Origin: Sphingomonas sediminicola
GTDB taxonomy: Bacteria > Pseudomonadota > Alphaproteobacteria > Sphingomonadales > Sphingomonadaceae
Direction: 5' to 3'
DNA length: 64,000 nt
NCBI RefSeq assembly: GCF_014489515.1
Contig: NZ_CP060782.1
Location: 744,001-808,000 of the forward strand
Below, one piece after another: positions 34,258 to 43,950 of the stretch (within the stretch, counting starts at the first letter, position 1; every line of letters begins with the position of its first letter). The position numbers and the translations under genes were made by a program. The notes under the pieces were generated by a model. The model saw nothing but the letters and a program-made list of their open reading frames with translations, was not told the origin of the DNA and made no database searches.

Positions 34258-36419
34258 CTAGAGGAAGCTGTAGGGGTCGACGTCGACGCTCACGCGGACC
34301 TTCGGGCTCCATTCGATTTTGGCCAGCCAGTCGCGGATGACGTCCTGCACGTCGAGACTTCGGGCGGCGTGAACGAGAAGGCGTTGGCGGTGCCGGCCGC
34401 GAAGCATCGCGAGGGGGCGGGGGCAGGACCGAAGACCGCCATTCCATCCACCTTGGGTGCGGCATTTCCGATGCGACGGGCGACGGAATCCGCTTGCGAG
34501 GAATCCTCTGCGGACACGACGATCGCGGCCAGTCGCCCGAACGGCGGCATCGCGGCGTCGCGGCGGGCTTCGGTTTCAGCGGCGTAGAAGCCGGGCGCAT
34601 CTCCGGAAACGAGCGCCGCAATGACCGGAGCTTCCGGATCGTGCGTCTGCACCAACACCCGGCCCGGCTTGTCGCCGCGGCCGGCCCGGCCCGCGACCTG
34701 CTGGATCTGCTGAAAGCTGCGCTCTGCTGCGCGGAGGTCGCCGCCGGCAAGGCCGAGGTCGGCATCGACGACGCCGACCAGGGTCAGGTTGGGGAAGTGA
34801 TAGCCCTTGGTGACGAGCTGGGTGCCGATCACGATATCGATCGCTCCGGCTTCCATCTGGGCGACGAATTCCGCGGCGCGTGCCGGGGACCAGATGGTGT
34901 CGGACGTGACGATTGCGGTCCGCGCATCCGGGAAGAGCGCCGCCACCTCATCGGCAATTCGCTCGACGCCGGGACCGCAGGCAACGAGGCTGTCCTCCTC
35001 GCCGCACTCCGGGCAGACCTTGGGCGGCGGCATGACGTGCCCGCAGTGATGACAGGCAAGCCGGGCCATCAGCCGATGCTCAACCATCCACGCGGTGCAG
35101 TTCGGGCATTGGAAGCGATGGCCGCAATGGCGGCAGAGGGTCAGCGGAGCAAAGCCGCGTCGATTGAGGAAGAGCAGCGACTGTTCGCCTCGTTCCAGAT
35201 TGGCTTTCAGTTCAGCCACCAGGCTTGGCGCCAGCCACCGCCCGCGTAGCGGCGGATCTTCCGTCAGATTGATTGCCCGGATTTCCGGCATGCTCGCACC
35301 GGCAAATCGCCGGCTGAGCGTCACCTCGCGATAGCGGCCGATTTCGACCATGTGCCGCGTCTCGATCGCTGGCGTGGCGGAGGAAAGGATGACCGGAACG
35401 TCCTCGAACTTCCCGCGCATCACCGCGACGTCGCGCGCGTGGTACGGGACGCCTTCCTCCTGCTTGAAGCTGGGTTCGTGCGCCTCGTCGACGACGATCA
35501 GGCCGAGCTTCGCGTAAGGCAGGAATAGCGACGAGCGAGCGCCGACGGTAACCTTGGCCTCGCCGCTGACGATCGCACGCCAGGCGCGGCGGCGTTGCGA
35601 CGAGCGAAGGTCCGAATGCCAGGCCACCGGCTCACAGCCGAAGCGGCTGGTGAAGCGCTTCAGGAACGGCTCGGTCAGCGCGATTTCAGGAAGCAGGACG
35701 AGCGCCTGTTTCCCTTGCCTAAGACATTCGGCGATCGCTTCGAAATAGACTTCTGTCTTGCCCGACCCGGTTACGCCATCGAGCAGGACCGGATCGAAGC
35801 CCTTGCCGATGGCGAACGAAAGACTTGCCGCCGCCTCGACTTGTTCCTCGTTGAGCTCGGGCGGCGCGAATTCCGGATCGGGGACGGGCAGGGGCCGGTC
35901 GGCCTCGACCGCGACTGATTCCAACGCGCCGGCATTCACTAGTCCGCGCATCACTGCATCGCTGACTTCGGCATGGTCGGCGAGCTCGCGGACGGTGCCC
36001 TGGCGACCTTCGATTGCGGCCAGGGCCTTAAGCCGTTGCGGCGTCATTCGGTCGGGCTGAAAGCCGGTCGGGCGGTACTCCGTCAGCTGTCGAGGGCCCT
36101 CGAGCGCACTTGACGAAGGAAGGATCATGCGGAGCACCGACGCGAGCGGCGAGAGATAGTAATCCGCCGTCCACTCCGCGAGCCGCCGCAGCGGGGTAGC
36201 GATCGGCGGGACATCCAAGGTTCCGATGATCGGCCGGAGTCGATTGTCACCTACCTCTTCAGTCGGTAGCCGCTCCGGCTCCCAGGCGACGCCCAGAAGT
36301 TGCCGCGGCCCGAGCGGCGCGACCAGAACCGTCCCTGGCTCGACGTGCATGTCGTCGGGCACTCGATAGTCGAGCGGCCCGAGCGCTGCATTGAGGGTAA
36401 CGACACGGGCGCGGTTCAT
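34258..36419 (-). CDS. priA: Primosomal replication protein N' (PriA helicase), frameshifted in this sequence
   Basis: Superfamily 2 helicase that restarts stalled replication forks. N-terminal DNA-binding part [24 protein letters not shown], Walker [27 protein letters not shown]-type [15 protein letters not shown], zinc-binding [48 protein letters not shown], and [23 protein letters not shown]. The frame is lost at APAP; one G added to GGGGG (34413-34417) restores [30 protein letters not shown] and the final [13 protein letters not shown]. Repaired length about 720. An essential-type gene, so the break is likely an error. Confidence 0.93.
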
Positions 36420-36476
36420 CGGCTAAGGGGACTTCGGGGTTGCGGGACGAGGACCTCTAACAAGAGGACTAGTCCG

Positions 36477-36779
36477 ATGATTGCAAGACGCTGGCACGGG
36501 CGGGTGCCCGGTTCGAAGGCCGGAGAATATCTCCGGCTGATGAACGATGTAGGCTTGGCCGATTACCGATCAACCGAAGGGAACCGCGGGGCGTGGTGCC
36601 TGCACCGCCGCGCGGGCGATGTCGTCCATGTCGAGATGTTCACCCTGTGGGACGATCTCGGGGCGATCCACCGCTTTGCCGGGGACGACATTGCGAAGGC
36701 GAAATTTTACGACTTCGACCCCGACTTCCTCCTCGAACTGGAGCCCGAGGTTACGCACTTTCAGGTGATCGAAGGCTGA
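36477..36779 (+). CDS. Hypothetical small protein (ABM-like fold)
   Basis: A 100-residue protein: MIARRWHGRVPGSKAGEYLRLMNDVGLADYRSTEGNRGAWCLHRRAGDVVHVEMFTLWDDLGAIHRFAGDDIAKAKFYDFDPDFLLELEPEVTHFQVIEG. The pattern (small alpha/beta protein, IxxxW..V..F..L...WDD..AI..FAG) resembles antibiotic-biosynthesis monooxygenase-like proteins. GAGGAC lies eight bases before the ATG. Function unknown. Confidence 0.75.
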   Translation: MIARRWHGRVPGSKAGEYLRLMNDVGLADYRSTEGNRGAWCLHRRAGDVVHVEMFTLWDDLGAIHRFAGDDIAKAKFYDFDPDFLLELEPEVTHFQVIEG

Positions 36780-36782
36780 AGC

Positions 36783-37562
36783 CTACTTGCCCCGCTTCTT
36801 GCGGTGCTGGTCGAAATCGAGGACCGACGTCTCGTCGTCGGCCGGCAGCAGGCCGAGGCGGCGCGCGACTTCCTGATAGGCTTCCTCGACGCCGCCGAGA
36901 TCCTGGCGGAAGCGGTCCTTGTCGAGCTTCTCGTTCGACTTGACGTCCCACAGTCGGCAGCCGTCCGGGCTGATCTCGTCAGCGAGGATGATGCGGGCAT
37001 AGTCGCCGTCCCACACCCGGCCAAATTCCAGCTTGAAATCGACCAGGCGGATGCCGATCGCGGCGAACATGCCGCTGAGGAAGTCGTTCACGCGGATCGC
37101 CATGTCAGCGATGTCGTTCATCTCTTCCTGGCTGGCCCAGCCGAAGCAGGCGATATGCTCTTCGGAGATCATTGGATCGCCGAGCGCATCGTCCTTGTAA
37201 TAATATTCGATAATCGTCCGCGGGAGCTGCGTGCCCTCCTCAATGCCGAGGCGCTTCGTCAGCGACCCCGCAGCGACATTGCGGATGACGACCTCGATCG
37301 GGACGATCTCGACCTGGCGAATGAGCTGCTCGCGCATGTTCACTCGGCGGATGAAGTGCGTCGGAACTCCGATCGTCTGCAGCGCGAGGAAGATGTGCTC
37401 TGAAATGCGGTTGTTGAGAACGCCCTTGCCGCTGATCGTCCCTCGCTTCTGCGCGTTGAACGCGGTCGCGTCGTCCTTGAAGTACTGGATGAGCGTGCCG
37501 GGCTCGGGACCCTCGTAAAGGATCTTTGCCTTGCCTTCATAGATCTGGCGGCGCCGGGCCAT
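36783..37562 (-). CDS. purC: Phosphoribosylaminoimidazole-succinocarboxamide synthase
   Basis: Purine synthesis, CAIR plus aspartate to SAICAR. The 259 residues include [88 protein letters not shown] [29 protein letters not shown] and [14 protein letters not shown]. No purS/purQ/purL follows in the window. Confidence 0.97.
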   Translation of the reverse strand: MARRRQIYEGKAKILYEGPEPGTLIQYFKDDATAFNAQKRGTISGKGVLNNRISEHIFLALQTIGVPTHFIRRVNMREQLIRQVEIVPIEVVIRNVAAGSLTKRLGIEEGTQLPRTIIEYYYKDDALGDPMISEEHIACFGWASQEEMNDIADMAIRVNDFLSGMFAAIGIRLVDFKLEFGRVWDGDYARIILADEISPDGCRLWDVKSNEKLDKDRFRQDLGGVEEAYQEVARRLGLLPADDETSVLDFDQHRKKRGK

Positions 37563-37592
37563 TGCTGTCGCTTTACTCCACCCCCGGGGATC

Positions 37593-37628
37593 GGGGAGGG
37601 GCGGCTATAGGCGAGCCGTCCCCCTCCC
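37593..37628 (-). repeat. Long GC-rich hairpin upstream of purC
   Basis: Arms GGGGAGGGGCGGCT (37593-37606) and AGCCGTCCCCCTCCC (37614-37628) pair over about 13 bases with two bulges. No T-tract follows on either strand. It lies between the S9 peptidase stop and the purC start and may act as a leader structure or processing site. Confidence 0.5.
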
Positions 37629-37647
37629 GCAATCAAGCAGAGTTGCG

Positions 37648-39672
37648 TTACTTGCTGGCTAACGACTGATCGAGCGTGTTCACATACTTGCTTCCGTTGA
37701 GCACTTGGATGGTGGAGCCTTTCAACCCATCTCCGATGGGCTCTGCGCGGCCTCCCAAGCATGGCTGGAGGAAGTTTTCGGCGACCGCATTGAACGCGAT
37801 GTTGTTGGCTGGTCGGGCAAAGCCGTGGCCCTCGTCAGGGAAGAGGACGTAGGTAACGGGAATGTTCTTCGCCTTCATGGCGTCCACGATCTGGTCGGAC
37901 TCCCGCTTGTTCACGCGAGGATCGTTCGCGCCCTGGCCAATCAGGAGCGGCTTCTTGATCCGGTCCGTATAGGTCAACGGAGACACTTCCTTCAGGAGCG
38001 CTCGACCTGCTTCGGTCGTCGGATCACCCATCCGCTGATAGAATTGCTGCTTGAAGGCTTCCCAATAGGGCGGAATGGTCTCGAGCAGCGTGAACAGGTT
38101 CGACGGCCCGACGATATCGACGCCGCACGCGAACTTGTCCGGAGTGAAGGTCAGGCCTGCAAGGGTCGCATAGCCTCCATAGCTCCCGCCCATGATCGCG
38201 ACCTTGTCGGGCGTGGTGACGCCATTCGCGACCGCCCAATCGACGCTGTCGATCAAGTCGTCGTGCATCTTCTTGCCCCATTGCAGGTTCCCGGCCGCCA
38301 GGAACTCCTTACCGAAGCCGGTGGAGGCCCGGTAATTGACGGAGAGGACGGCATAGCCGCGGTTGGCGAGCCACTGGTGGTAGGGATTGTAGCCGAACTC
38401 GTCCCTCGCCCAAGGTCCGCCGTGGACGAACAACACCATCGGAGCGGCGCGATCCGGCTTGCCGTCGCGATTGGCGTCGGCGCTGGCCGGAAGCGTCAAG
38501 TAGCTCGGCAGGGTCAGCCCGTCGCGAGCCTTGATCTCGACTGGCCACATCGGGACGAGCGGAGCGCCGACGAGCTCGGGACGGCCGGTGTACAGTTTGG
38601 TCAGGGTCCCGGCCTTGCGGTCGAACAGATAGACAGCGGAAGGCTCGACGACCTTGTCCGCGCTGACGATCCACTTATCGTCCGCGTCGGTCCTCGCCTG
38701 GACGTTCGGCGAAGCGCCCAGCTTGTACTTCAGCCATTCGAGCGTGGCGCCGATGTCCTTGTCCAGCGCGCTCCATTCCGGCTTCAGATATTCCGCCTGA
38801 TAAGCCTCGACCTGAAGGGTCTTCGGATTCGTAAGCGTGCCGCTGATGTCGGCCTTCGGACTTTCGCCGATAACCTTCGTTTCTCCGCTCGCGACATCCT
38901 GAGCGATAAGGGCCGCCGTGTTCCTGCCGCGGCTGTCGATCCAGTAGAGCGTCTTGTTGTCGGCGGTGAATCCGGCGGGATTTGTCGTCAGCGCGTCTTC
39001 GAGGCCAACGGTCGCGAACGGCTTGGTTTCGATCTTCCCGTTGGAGATTCGGTAATAGTCCATGCCGCCGTCGTCGCGGGACTTCAATGCCATCCTCAAA
39101 TGAAGGTCGTTATCGGCAAGGAAGCCGCCGTAGCCGGTGTTGCGCTGCACGAGCGTGAGCTTGCCGGTCTTGAGGTTCAGGCTGTGAACGTCGTGCCATT
39201 TGGGATCGCGGTTGTTCAGGCCGACGAGGATCCGGTCCTTATGCCGGCTCGAGATGCCAACGACTTCCGCGCGAGTCTTCTTAAACGGCGTGAGGGTGGT
39301 CTGCTTTGCGGTCGCGACATCCACTCCATAGAGCAGGAAGTTCTCGTCGCCGCCCTTGTCCTGGATGAACAGAATCTGTTTCGAATCCGGGGTCCAGAAA
39401 TATGAGCGGATTGGGCGCTCACGCTCGTTCGTGAGCGGCTTGGCGGCATCGATATTGTCGACAGGTGCTACCCAGATATTGAGGACGCCGTCGCGCGGAG
39501 CGGTGAAGCTCAGCCATTTTCCGTCGGGAGAGATGCGGCCGTAGGCCTTGACCGGATTTCCGAAGAGCTTGGTCCGCTCTATCAGCGGCGGGTCGGAAGG
39601 CTCGGCTGCAATGAGCGTCGATGAAGTGACGAACGCTGACGCAAGAAACGTTACTCGGATCGCTGTTCGCAT
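37648..39672 (-). CDS. S9 family prolyl oligopeptidase-type peptidase, exported
   Basis: A 674-residue protein with a signal peptide (MRTAIRVTFLASAFVTSSTLIAAEP), a beta-propeller (residues about 40-380), and a C-terminal hydrolase domain with MVLFVHGGPWARDEFGYNPYHQWLANRGYAVLSVNYRASTGFGKEF, nucleophile Ser in VAIMGGSYGGYATLAG, Asp in IGQGANDPRVNK and His in PDEGHGFARP. Unlike the S9 gene at 2.5-4.6 kb this one is uninterrupted. The ATG at 39672 has GAGGGG eight bases upstream. Confidence 0.93.
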   Translation of the reverse strand: MRTAIRVTFLASAFVTSSTLIAAEPSDPPLIERTKLFGNPVKAYGRISPDGKWLSFTAPRDGVLNIWVAPVDNIDAAKPLTNERERPIRSYFWTPDSKQILFIQDKGGDENFLLYGVDVATAKQTTLTPFKKTRAEVVGISSRHKDRILVGLNNRDPKWHDVHSLNLKTGKLTLVQRNTGYGGFLADNDLHLRMALKSRDDGGMDYYRISNGKIETKPFATVGLEDALTTNPAGFTADNKTLYWIDSRGRNTAALIAQDVASGETKVIGESPKADISGTLTNPKTLQVEAYQAEYLKPEWSALDKDIGATLEWLKYKLGASPNVQARTDADDKWIVSADKVVEPSAVYLFDRKAGTLTKLYTGRPELVGAPLVPMWPVEIKARDGLTLPSYLTLPASADANRDGKPDRAAPMVLFVHGGPWARDEFGYNPYHQWLANRGYAVLSVNYRASTGFGKEFLAAGNLQWGKKMHDDLIDSVDWAVANGVTTPDKVAIMGGSYGGYATLAGLTFTPDKFACGVDIVGPSNLFTLLETIPPYWEAFKQQFYQRMGDPTTEAGRALLKEVSPLTYTDRIKKPLLIGQGANDPRVNKRESDQIVDAMKAKNIPVTYVLFPDEGHGFARPANNIAFNAVAENFLQPCLGGRAEPIGDGLKGSTIQVLNGSKYVNTLDQSLASK

Positions 39673-39749
39673 GAATGCCCCCTCAGATTGATGGGGCGAA
39701 TTCTGCACTCAAGATCTTGGGGAGGCGAGTCTTTCTTAATCTGAATTAA

Positions 39750-39791
39750 ACACAGTGAGGAACGCGGCGCGTGCTAGTCCGCGTTCCTCAC
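39750..39791 (-). terminator. Candidate terminator after the small-gene pair
   Basis: Perfect 13-base inverted repeat GTGAGGAACGCGG (39755-39767) / CCGCGTTCCTCAC (39779-39791). Read on the minus strand it is followed by TGTGTTTAATT, a weak T-tract, between the small gene ending at 39805 and the S9 gene. Confidence 0.65.
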
Positions 39792-39804
39792 CATTGCATC
39801 ACGC

Positions 39805-39984
39805 TCATCCGACATCCTTCGAAGGCGTGACGTTGCGAGCCCAGGGGGCGTTCCATTCGAAGCGGTGCACAGCGGCAAGGCTCTTGCTGACTTCGCGACC
39901 GATCGTGGCGAACAGCCGGTCGAGACCAGCATTCAATTCGTTGCGACCGGACTGGTATTGGCGGTCGAAAATTTCATCGATCAT
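39805..39984 (-). CDS. Small hypothetical protein
   Basis: A 59-residue protein: MIDEIFDRQYQSGRNELNAGLDRLFATIGREVSKSLAAVHRFEWNAPWARNVTPSKDVG. It is helical with a C-terminal aromatic F-E-W-N-A-P-W segment. GGAAAGGG precedes the ATG by about nine bases. It lies 29 bases after the gene at 40014-40208, so the two probably form an operon. Family not recognised. Confidence 0.7.
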   Translation of the reverse strand: MIDEIFDRQYQSGRNELNAGLDRLFATIGREVSKSLAAVHRFEWNAPWARNVTPSKDVG

Positions 39985-40013
39985 GGTGATCACCCTTTCC
40001 TCGTTCCTTCTGT

Positions 40014-40208
40014 TTAGAGCGCGATCGGCAGCTCGCTGCTGTCGTTCGCGGCCTCCTTGAGCGCCTTCTCGATCAGTTCGAGGCGGTGCTCGGCATCGAG
40101 TCCGGCCCAAGCACGGAACGCGTCGCTGGAGCTCCGCGAATGTGCTGCGGCCGCCTGGAGCGCGGGCCCGTTCTCGACGAACAGGCGTGGATTGAGTCCA
40201 TAAGCCAT
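40014..40208 (-). CDS. Small hypothetical protein
   Basis: A 64-residue protein: MAYGLNPRLFVENGPALQAAAAHSRSSSDAFRAWAGLDAEHRLELIEKALKEAANDSSELPIAL. It has a strong ribosome binding site (AAGGAGG, eight bases before the ATG), which supports it as real. It has a soluble helical profile with no Cys. It diverges from the LysR gene across 153 bases. Function unknown. Confidence 0.75.
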   Translation of the reverse strand: MAYGLNPRLFVENGPALQAAAAHSRSSSDAFRAWAGLDAEHRLELIEKALKEAANDSSELPIAL

Positions 40209-40361
40209 GTTTGCGTCCTCCTTTTTCGCCGCCGCCGGTTCGGGGGTTGGGGAGAGGATCCCATTTGGTCCGGCGGCGGCTTGTGATCTATCTACGGATT
40301 CGATCGTTTCGGGGCCAATCAAAGCCTCGACAAAGGGCATAAGCTGGGCTTATGTAAACGG

Positions 40362-41300
40362 ATGCGACGCCTGCCACCCCTCGCTGCCGTTCGGGCCTTT
40401 GAAGCCGCAGCCCGCAATGAGAGCTTCACCGCTGCTGCGGCCGAGCTCGGGCTGACGCAAGCCGCCGTCTCGTATCAGGTTAAAGCATTGGAAGAGCGGC
40501 TCGGTGCTCCACTGTTCGTGCGAGAACGTGGACGCGCCCGGCTCACCCCGCTGGGCCACCGGCTTCTTCCGACGCTAAGCCAGGCCTTCGACTCTATCGA
40601 GGCGGCTTTCACGACCCAGCGCGAGGAGGACGAAAGCCTACTGACGATCACGACCACCCATACGTTTGCGAACACCTGGCTGGCGTGGCGGCTCGGCGCA
40701 TTCCAGATGGCTCACCCGGAGCTTGCCGTTCGCATGTCGACCAGCAACGACATCGTCGACCTGAAAGCCGGCGACGCAGATATCGCTATACGTGCAGGCC
40801 CCGGTCACTGGCCGGGTCTCGAGACCCATAAGCTTTTCGAGTCCCAGTTCACGCCGATGGCGAGCCCGGAGTGCCTGGCCGCCGAAGAGCGCAAGTTGGG
40901 CCGGAAGCTGCAGCCGTCGGACATGCCGACCGCGCACATCATCAATCCGGGCGACGACTGGTGGCAGCAATGGTTCTGCGACAATGGCGTTGCTCCCGAC
41001 GAGAAAGCCCTTAGGCGTCCCGGCATTCGCCTCGACAACCAGGCGAACGAAGGTCATGCGGCGATGGCGGGGCAGGGCTTCGCGCTGCTGACACCGTTCC
41101 TGTGGCAAGGCGACGTCGCGGCCGGGCGTCTGGTGGTCCCGTTCCCGGAGAGCATTTCGGCGCGCGGTTGGGCCTATTGGCTGGTGCTCCCTCCGGAGCG
41201 GCGCATGGTGCCCAAGGTGAAGCGGTTCCGTGAATGGCTGCTCGCGGTCATGGAAGAGGCGAGGCAACCCGCTCTTTCAGACGCGGCGATGGAGATCTGA
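40362..41300 (+). CDS. LysR-family transcriptional regulator (GcvA-like)
   Basis: A 312-residue LysR protein. The HTH reads LPPLAAVRAFEAAARNESFTAAAAELGLTQAAVSYQVKALEERLGAPLFVRERGRARLTPLGHRLL, very like GcvA, and the effector domain has ITTTHTFANTWLAWRLGAFQMAHPELAVRMSTSNDIVDLKAGDADIAIRAGPGHWPGL, as in GcvA-type regulators. Binding normally occurs in the divergent gap (40209-40361), so the small-gene pair is a likely target. Ligand unknown. Confidence 0.92.
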   Translation: MRRLPPLAAVRAFEAAARNESFTAAAAELGLTQAAVSYQVKALEERLGAPLFVRERGRARLTPLGHRLLPTLSQAFDSIEAAFTTQREEDESLLTITTTHTFANTWLAWRLGAFQMAHPELAVRMSTSNDIVDLKAGDADIAIRAGPGHWPGLETHKLFESQFTPMASPECLAAEERKLGRKLQPSDMPTAHIINPGDDWWQQWFCDNGVAPDEKALRRPGIRLDNQANEGHAAMAGQGFALLTPFLWQGDVAAGRLVVPFPESISARGWAYWLVLPPERRMVPKVKRFREWLLAVMEEARQPALSDAAMEI

Positions 41301-41306
41301 GCTGCG

Positions 41307-41504
41307 CTAGTCGTCGCCCTGGTCGTCTCTTCGATCGGGTTCGACACGGCCGACAAGTCGCTGACCTAGCCATACCTCGCAGTGCACGGCCTGGTTGAAA
41401 CGCCGAGCGGATTCGAGCGCCGCAGCGTCATCCGCGGCGTCAATCCATTCGGCGGCCCAAACTTTTCCGGCCCCGTCGAGACAATAGACTCGATAAGCTT
41501 CCAA
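41307..41504 (-). CDS. Small hypothetical protein
   Basis: A 65-residue protein from a TTG start: MEAYRVYCLDGAGKVWAAEWIDAADDAAALESARRFNQAVHCEVWLGQRLVGRVEPDRRDDQGDD. The pattern YRVYCLDGAGKVWAAEWIDA..D.AAL..AR......CEVW.G.RLVGR occurs in many short alphaproteobacterial hypothetical proteins. Role unknown. Confidence 0.75.
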   Translation of the reverse strand: MEAYRVYCLDGAGKVWAAEWIDAADDAAALESARRFNQAVHCEVWLGQRLVGRVEPDRRDDQGDD

Positions 41505-41642
41505 TCCTGCGCCCCCCGGCGATAGCCGTTTGTATCATCGAATGAAAAGGCGGTTCAATTCGACTCCGCAACGATCAAAAGTTCGCTCGCAATTGCCGCT
41601 TAACGGGTGACGGCGGTCCGATCCCGTTGCTAAGCGTGGCGG

Positions 41643-43868
41643 ATGGACCCGAATTCAGAATCCTCCGTCATCGATACCCCATTCGACGCCGCTCTGTCGG
41701 AGCGTTACCTCGTCTACGCCCTCTCAACGATCACCGCGCGTTCGCTTCCGGACGTCCGAGACGGCCTGAAGCCGGTCCATCGGCGCCTCTTGTGGGCGAT
41801 GCGTCTCCTGAGGCTCGATCCGGCCGGCGCGTACAAGAAGAGCGCCCGTGTCGTCGGCGACGTTATCGGCAAATACCACCCGCACGGGGACCAGAGCGTC
41901 TACGATGCCATGGTCCGCCTCGCGCAGGATTTTGCGCTTCGTTATCCGCTGGTCGACGGACAGGGGAATTTCGGCAACATCGACGGCGATAACGCCGCTG
42001 CCTATCGCTACACCGAGGCCAAGCTGACGCCCGTCGCCATGGCTCTAATGGCCGGCATCGACGAAGGAGCGGTCGACTTCCGCCCGACCTACAACGGCGA
42101 AGAGGAAGAGCCCGAAGTCTTCCCCGGCCTGTTCCCGAACCTGCTCGCCAATGGAGCGAGCGGCATTGCGGTCGGCATGGCGACCTCTATCCCGCCGCAC
42201 AATGTAAGCGAGCTGATCGAGGCCGCGATCAAGTTGATTGAGGAGCCCAAGACCGACGATCGCGACATCCTGCAGATCGTAAAGGGTCCGGATTTCCCGA
42301 CCGGCGGCAAGCTCGTTGACGATCCGCAAACGATCGAACGCGCCTATGTCAGTGGCCGCGGTTCTTTCCGCCTTCGCGCGACCGTTGAGAAGGTCGCCGA
42401 GAAGGGCGGCGGCTGGCACTTGTTGGTCACCGAGATTCCGTACGGCGTTCAGAAGAGCAAACTCATCGAGCAAATTGCCGAACTGATCGGCGAAAAGAAG
42501 CTGCCGATCCTCGCGGACGTGCGGGATGAAAGTGCCGACGATCTGCGCATCATCCTCGAGCCGCGCGCTCGAACCGTTGACGCCGCGCTCCTGGAAGAGA
42601 GCCTCTACCGGCTAACGGATCTTGAGGTGCGGTTTCCGCTCAATCTCAATGTGCTCGACGAGAACCGCACGCCGGTGGTGATGAGTCTCAAGGAGGCTCT
42701 CTCGGCCTGGCTCAAGTTTCAGATCGAAGTGCTGGTCCGCAAGAGCCAGGTCCGCATTGGAAAGATCGACGACCGTCTGGAGCTCCTTGACGGCTTCCTT
42801 ATCGCCTTCCTCAACCTCGACCGGGTTATCGAGATCATTCGCACTGAGGACGAGCCCAAGCCCGTGCTGATGACGGAGTTCTCGCTCTCGGACCGCCAGG
42901 CCGAAGCGATCCTCAACATGCGGCTGCGCTCGCTCCGCCGGCTCGAGGAGATGGAAATCGGTCGCGAGCGCGAGAAGCTCGCGAAGGAACGGGAAGAGTT
43001 GGTCAAGCTGGTCGCCGAGTTCCCTCGCCAGCGGCGGCGCCTCAAGAAGGATCTTGAAGCCCTGAAGCAGCAGTTCGGGGACTATCGCCGCACGCGCATC
43101 GAGGAAGTCGCTGCGACACGGGAGATCGACTGGTCGGCAATGATCGAGAAGGAGCCGATCACCGTCATCCTGTCGCAGCGTGGCTGGATCCGGGCTATGC
43201 GCGGCCACGTCGCACTAGACGACGCCGAGACGCTGAAATTCCGCGAAGGCGATGCGCTCGATACGATCTTTCATGCGCAGACGACCGACCGGCTGGCGCT
43301 CTTCGCCGCCAATGGCCGTGTCTACACGCTCGGCGGCGACAAGCTTCCCGGCGGGCGTGGCTTCGGCGAGCCAGTGCGGCTTTCGATCGACCTCGACGCG
43401 GAGGTCGATATCGTTGAGCTAATGGTGATCCGGGCCGACACGAAGCTGCTGATCGCTTCCAGCGACGGAAAGGGCTTCCTAACGAGCGGCGAGGCCACGC
43501 TCGCGGAGACCCGCAAGGGTAAGCAACTCGTCAACTTGCGATCGGGCGCGAGGGTCGCGGTCGTTCGCCAGGTTCCGGAAGGTGCCGATGCAGTCAGTGT
43601 CGTGGGCGAGAACCGCAAGATGCTCGTGTTCCCGATCTCGGAATTGCCCGAGCTCGCACGCGGACAGGGCGTAACGCTTCAACGATACCGCGACGGCGGT
43701 CTCTCCGATGTGATCGCATTCCGGCTCACCGACGGCCTGAGCTGGGCGCTGGGTGGCGAAAGCGGTCGAACCCGCACCGAAACGGACCTGAGCCCGTGGC
43801 GCGCAGCGCGCGGTGCGGCTGGGCGGATGCCACCTATCGGTTTTCCCCGCTCGAACAAGTTCGACTGA
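41643..43868 (+). CDS. parC: DNA topoisomerase IV subunit A
   Basis: Decatenates daughter chromosomes with ParE. The 741 residues show [39 protein letters not shown], catalytic Tyr in [20 protein letters not shown], the quinolone-determining [42 protein letters not shown], and the C-terminal pinwheel domain ([33 protein letters not shown]). The size and the lack of a GyrA box favour ParC over GyrA. parE is not in the window. Confidence 0.95.
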   Translation: MDPNSESSVIDTPFDAALSERYLVYALSTITARSLPDVRDGLKPVHRRLLWAMRLLRLDPAGAYKKSARVVGDVIGKYHPHGDQSVYDAMVRLAQDFALRYPLVDGQGNFGNIDGDNAAAYRYTEAKLTPVAMALMAGIDEGAVDFRPTYNGEEEEPEVFPGLFPNLLANGASGIAVGMATSIPPHNVSELIEAAIKLIEEPKTDDRDILQIVKGPDFPTGGKLVDDPQTIERAYVSGRGSFRLRATVEKVAEKGGGWHLLVTEIPYGVQKSKLIEQIAELIGEKKLPILADVRDESADDLRIILEPRARTVDAALLEESLYRLTDLEVRFPLNLNVLDENRTPVVMSLKEALSAWLKFQIEVLVRKSQVRIGKIDDRLELLDGFLIAFLNLDRVIEIIRTEDEPKPVLMTEFSLSDRQAEAILNMRLRSLRRLEEMEIGREREKLAKEREELVKLVAEFPRQRRRLKKDLEALKQQFGDYRRTRIEEVAATREIDWSAMIEKEPITVILSQRGWIRAMRGHVALDDAETLKFREGDALDTIFHAQTTDRLALFAANGRVYTLGGDKLPGGRGFGEPVRLSIDLDAEVDIVELMVIRADTKLLIASSDGKGFLTSGEATLAETRKGKQLVNLRSGARVAVVRQVPEGADAVSVVGENRKMLVFPISELPELARGQGVTLQRYRDGGLSDVIAFRLTDGLSWALGGESGRTRTETDLSPWRAARGAAGRMPPIGFPRSNKFD

Positions 43869-43877
43869 CCGACAATA

Positions 43878-43891
43878 TTAACCAGGGTTAA
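43878..43891. promoter_or_regulatory. Palindrome TTAACC-AG-GGTTAA upstream of the GGDEF-EAL gene
   Basis: Perfect inverted repeat ten bases after the parC stop, with a further AATTAACC at 43921-43928. It contains two TTAA boxes six bases apart; the CtrA consensus has seven, so a CtrA site is possible but not a match. Confidence 0.3.
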
Positions 43892-43950
43892 CTCGGTTTA
43901 CCTCTGCGCCGGATACTCCGAATTAACCTACTCGCCGTAAACCGGCTTCT

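Noticed and set aside
33221..34765. 514-residue reading frame on the minus strand, upstream part
   Set aside because: Its N-terminal half is out of frame with the real exported TPR protein and antisense/overlaps priA; only its C-terminal half is part of a real gene.
37705..39405. Open reading frame of 566 residues on the plus strand
   Set aside because: Antisense to the intact S9 peptidase gene; composition is typical of a shadow frame.
42045..42473. Antisense frame in parC
   Set aside because: Shadow of parC with no start site or domain features.
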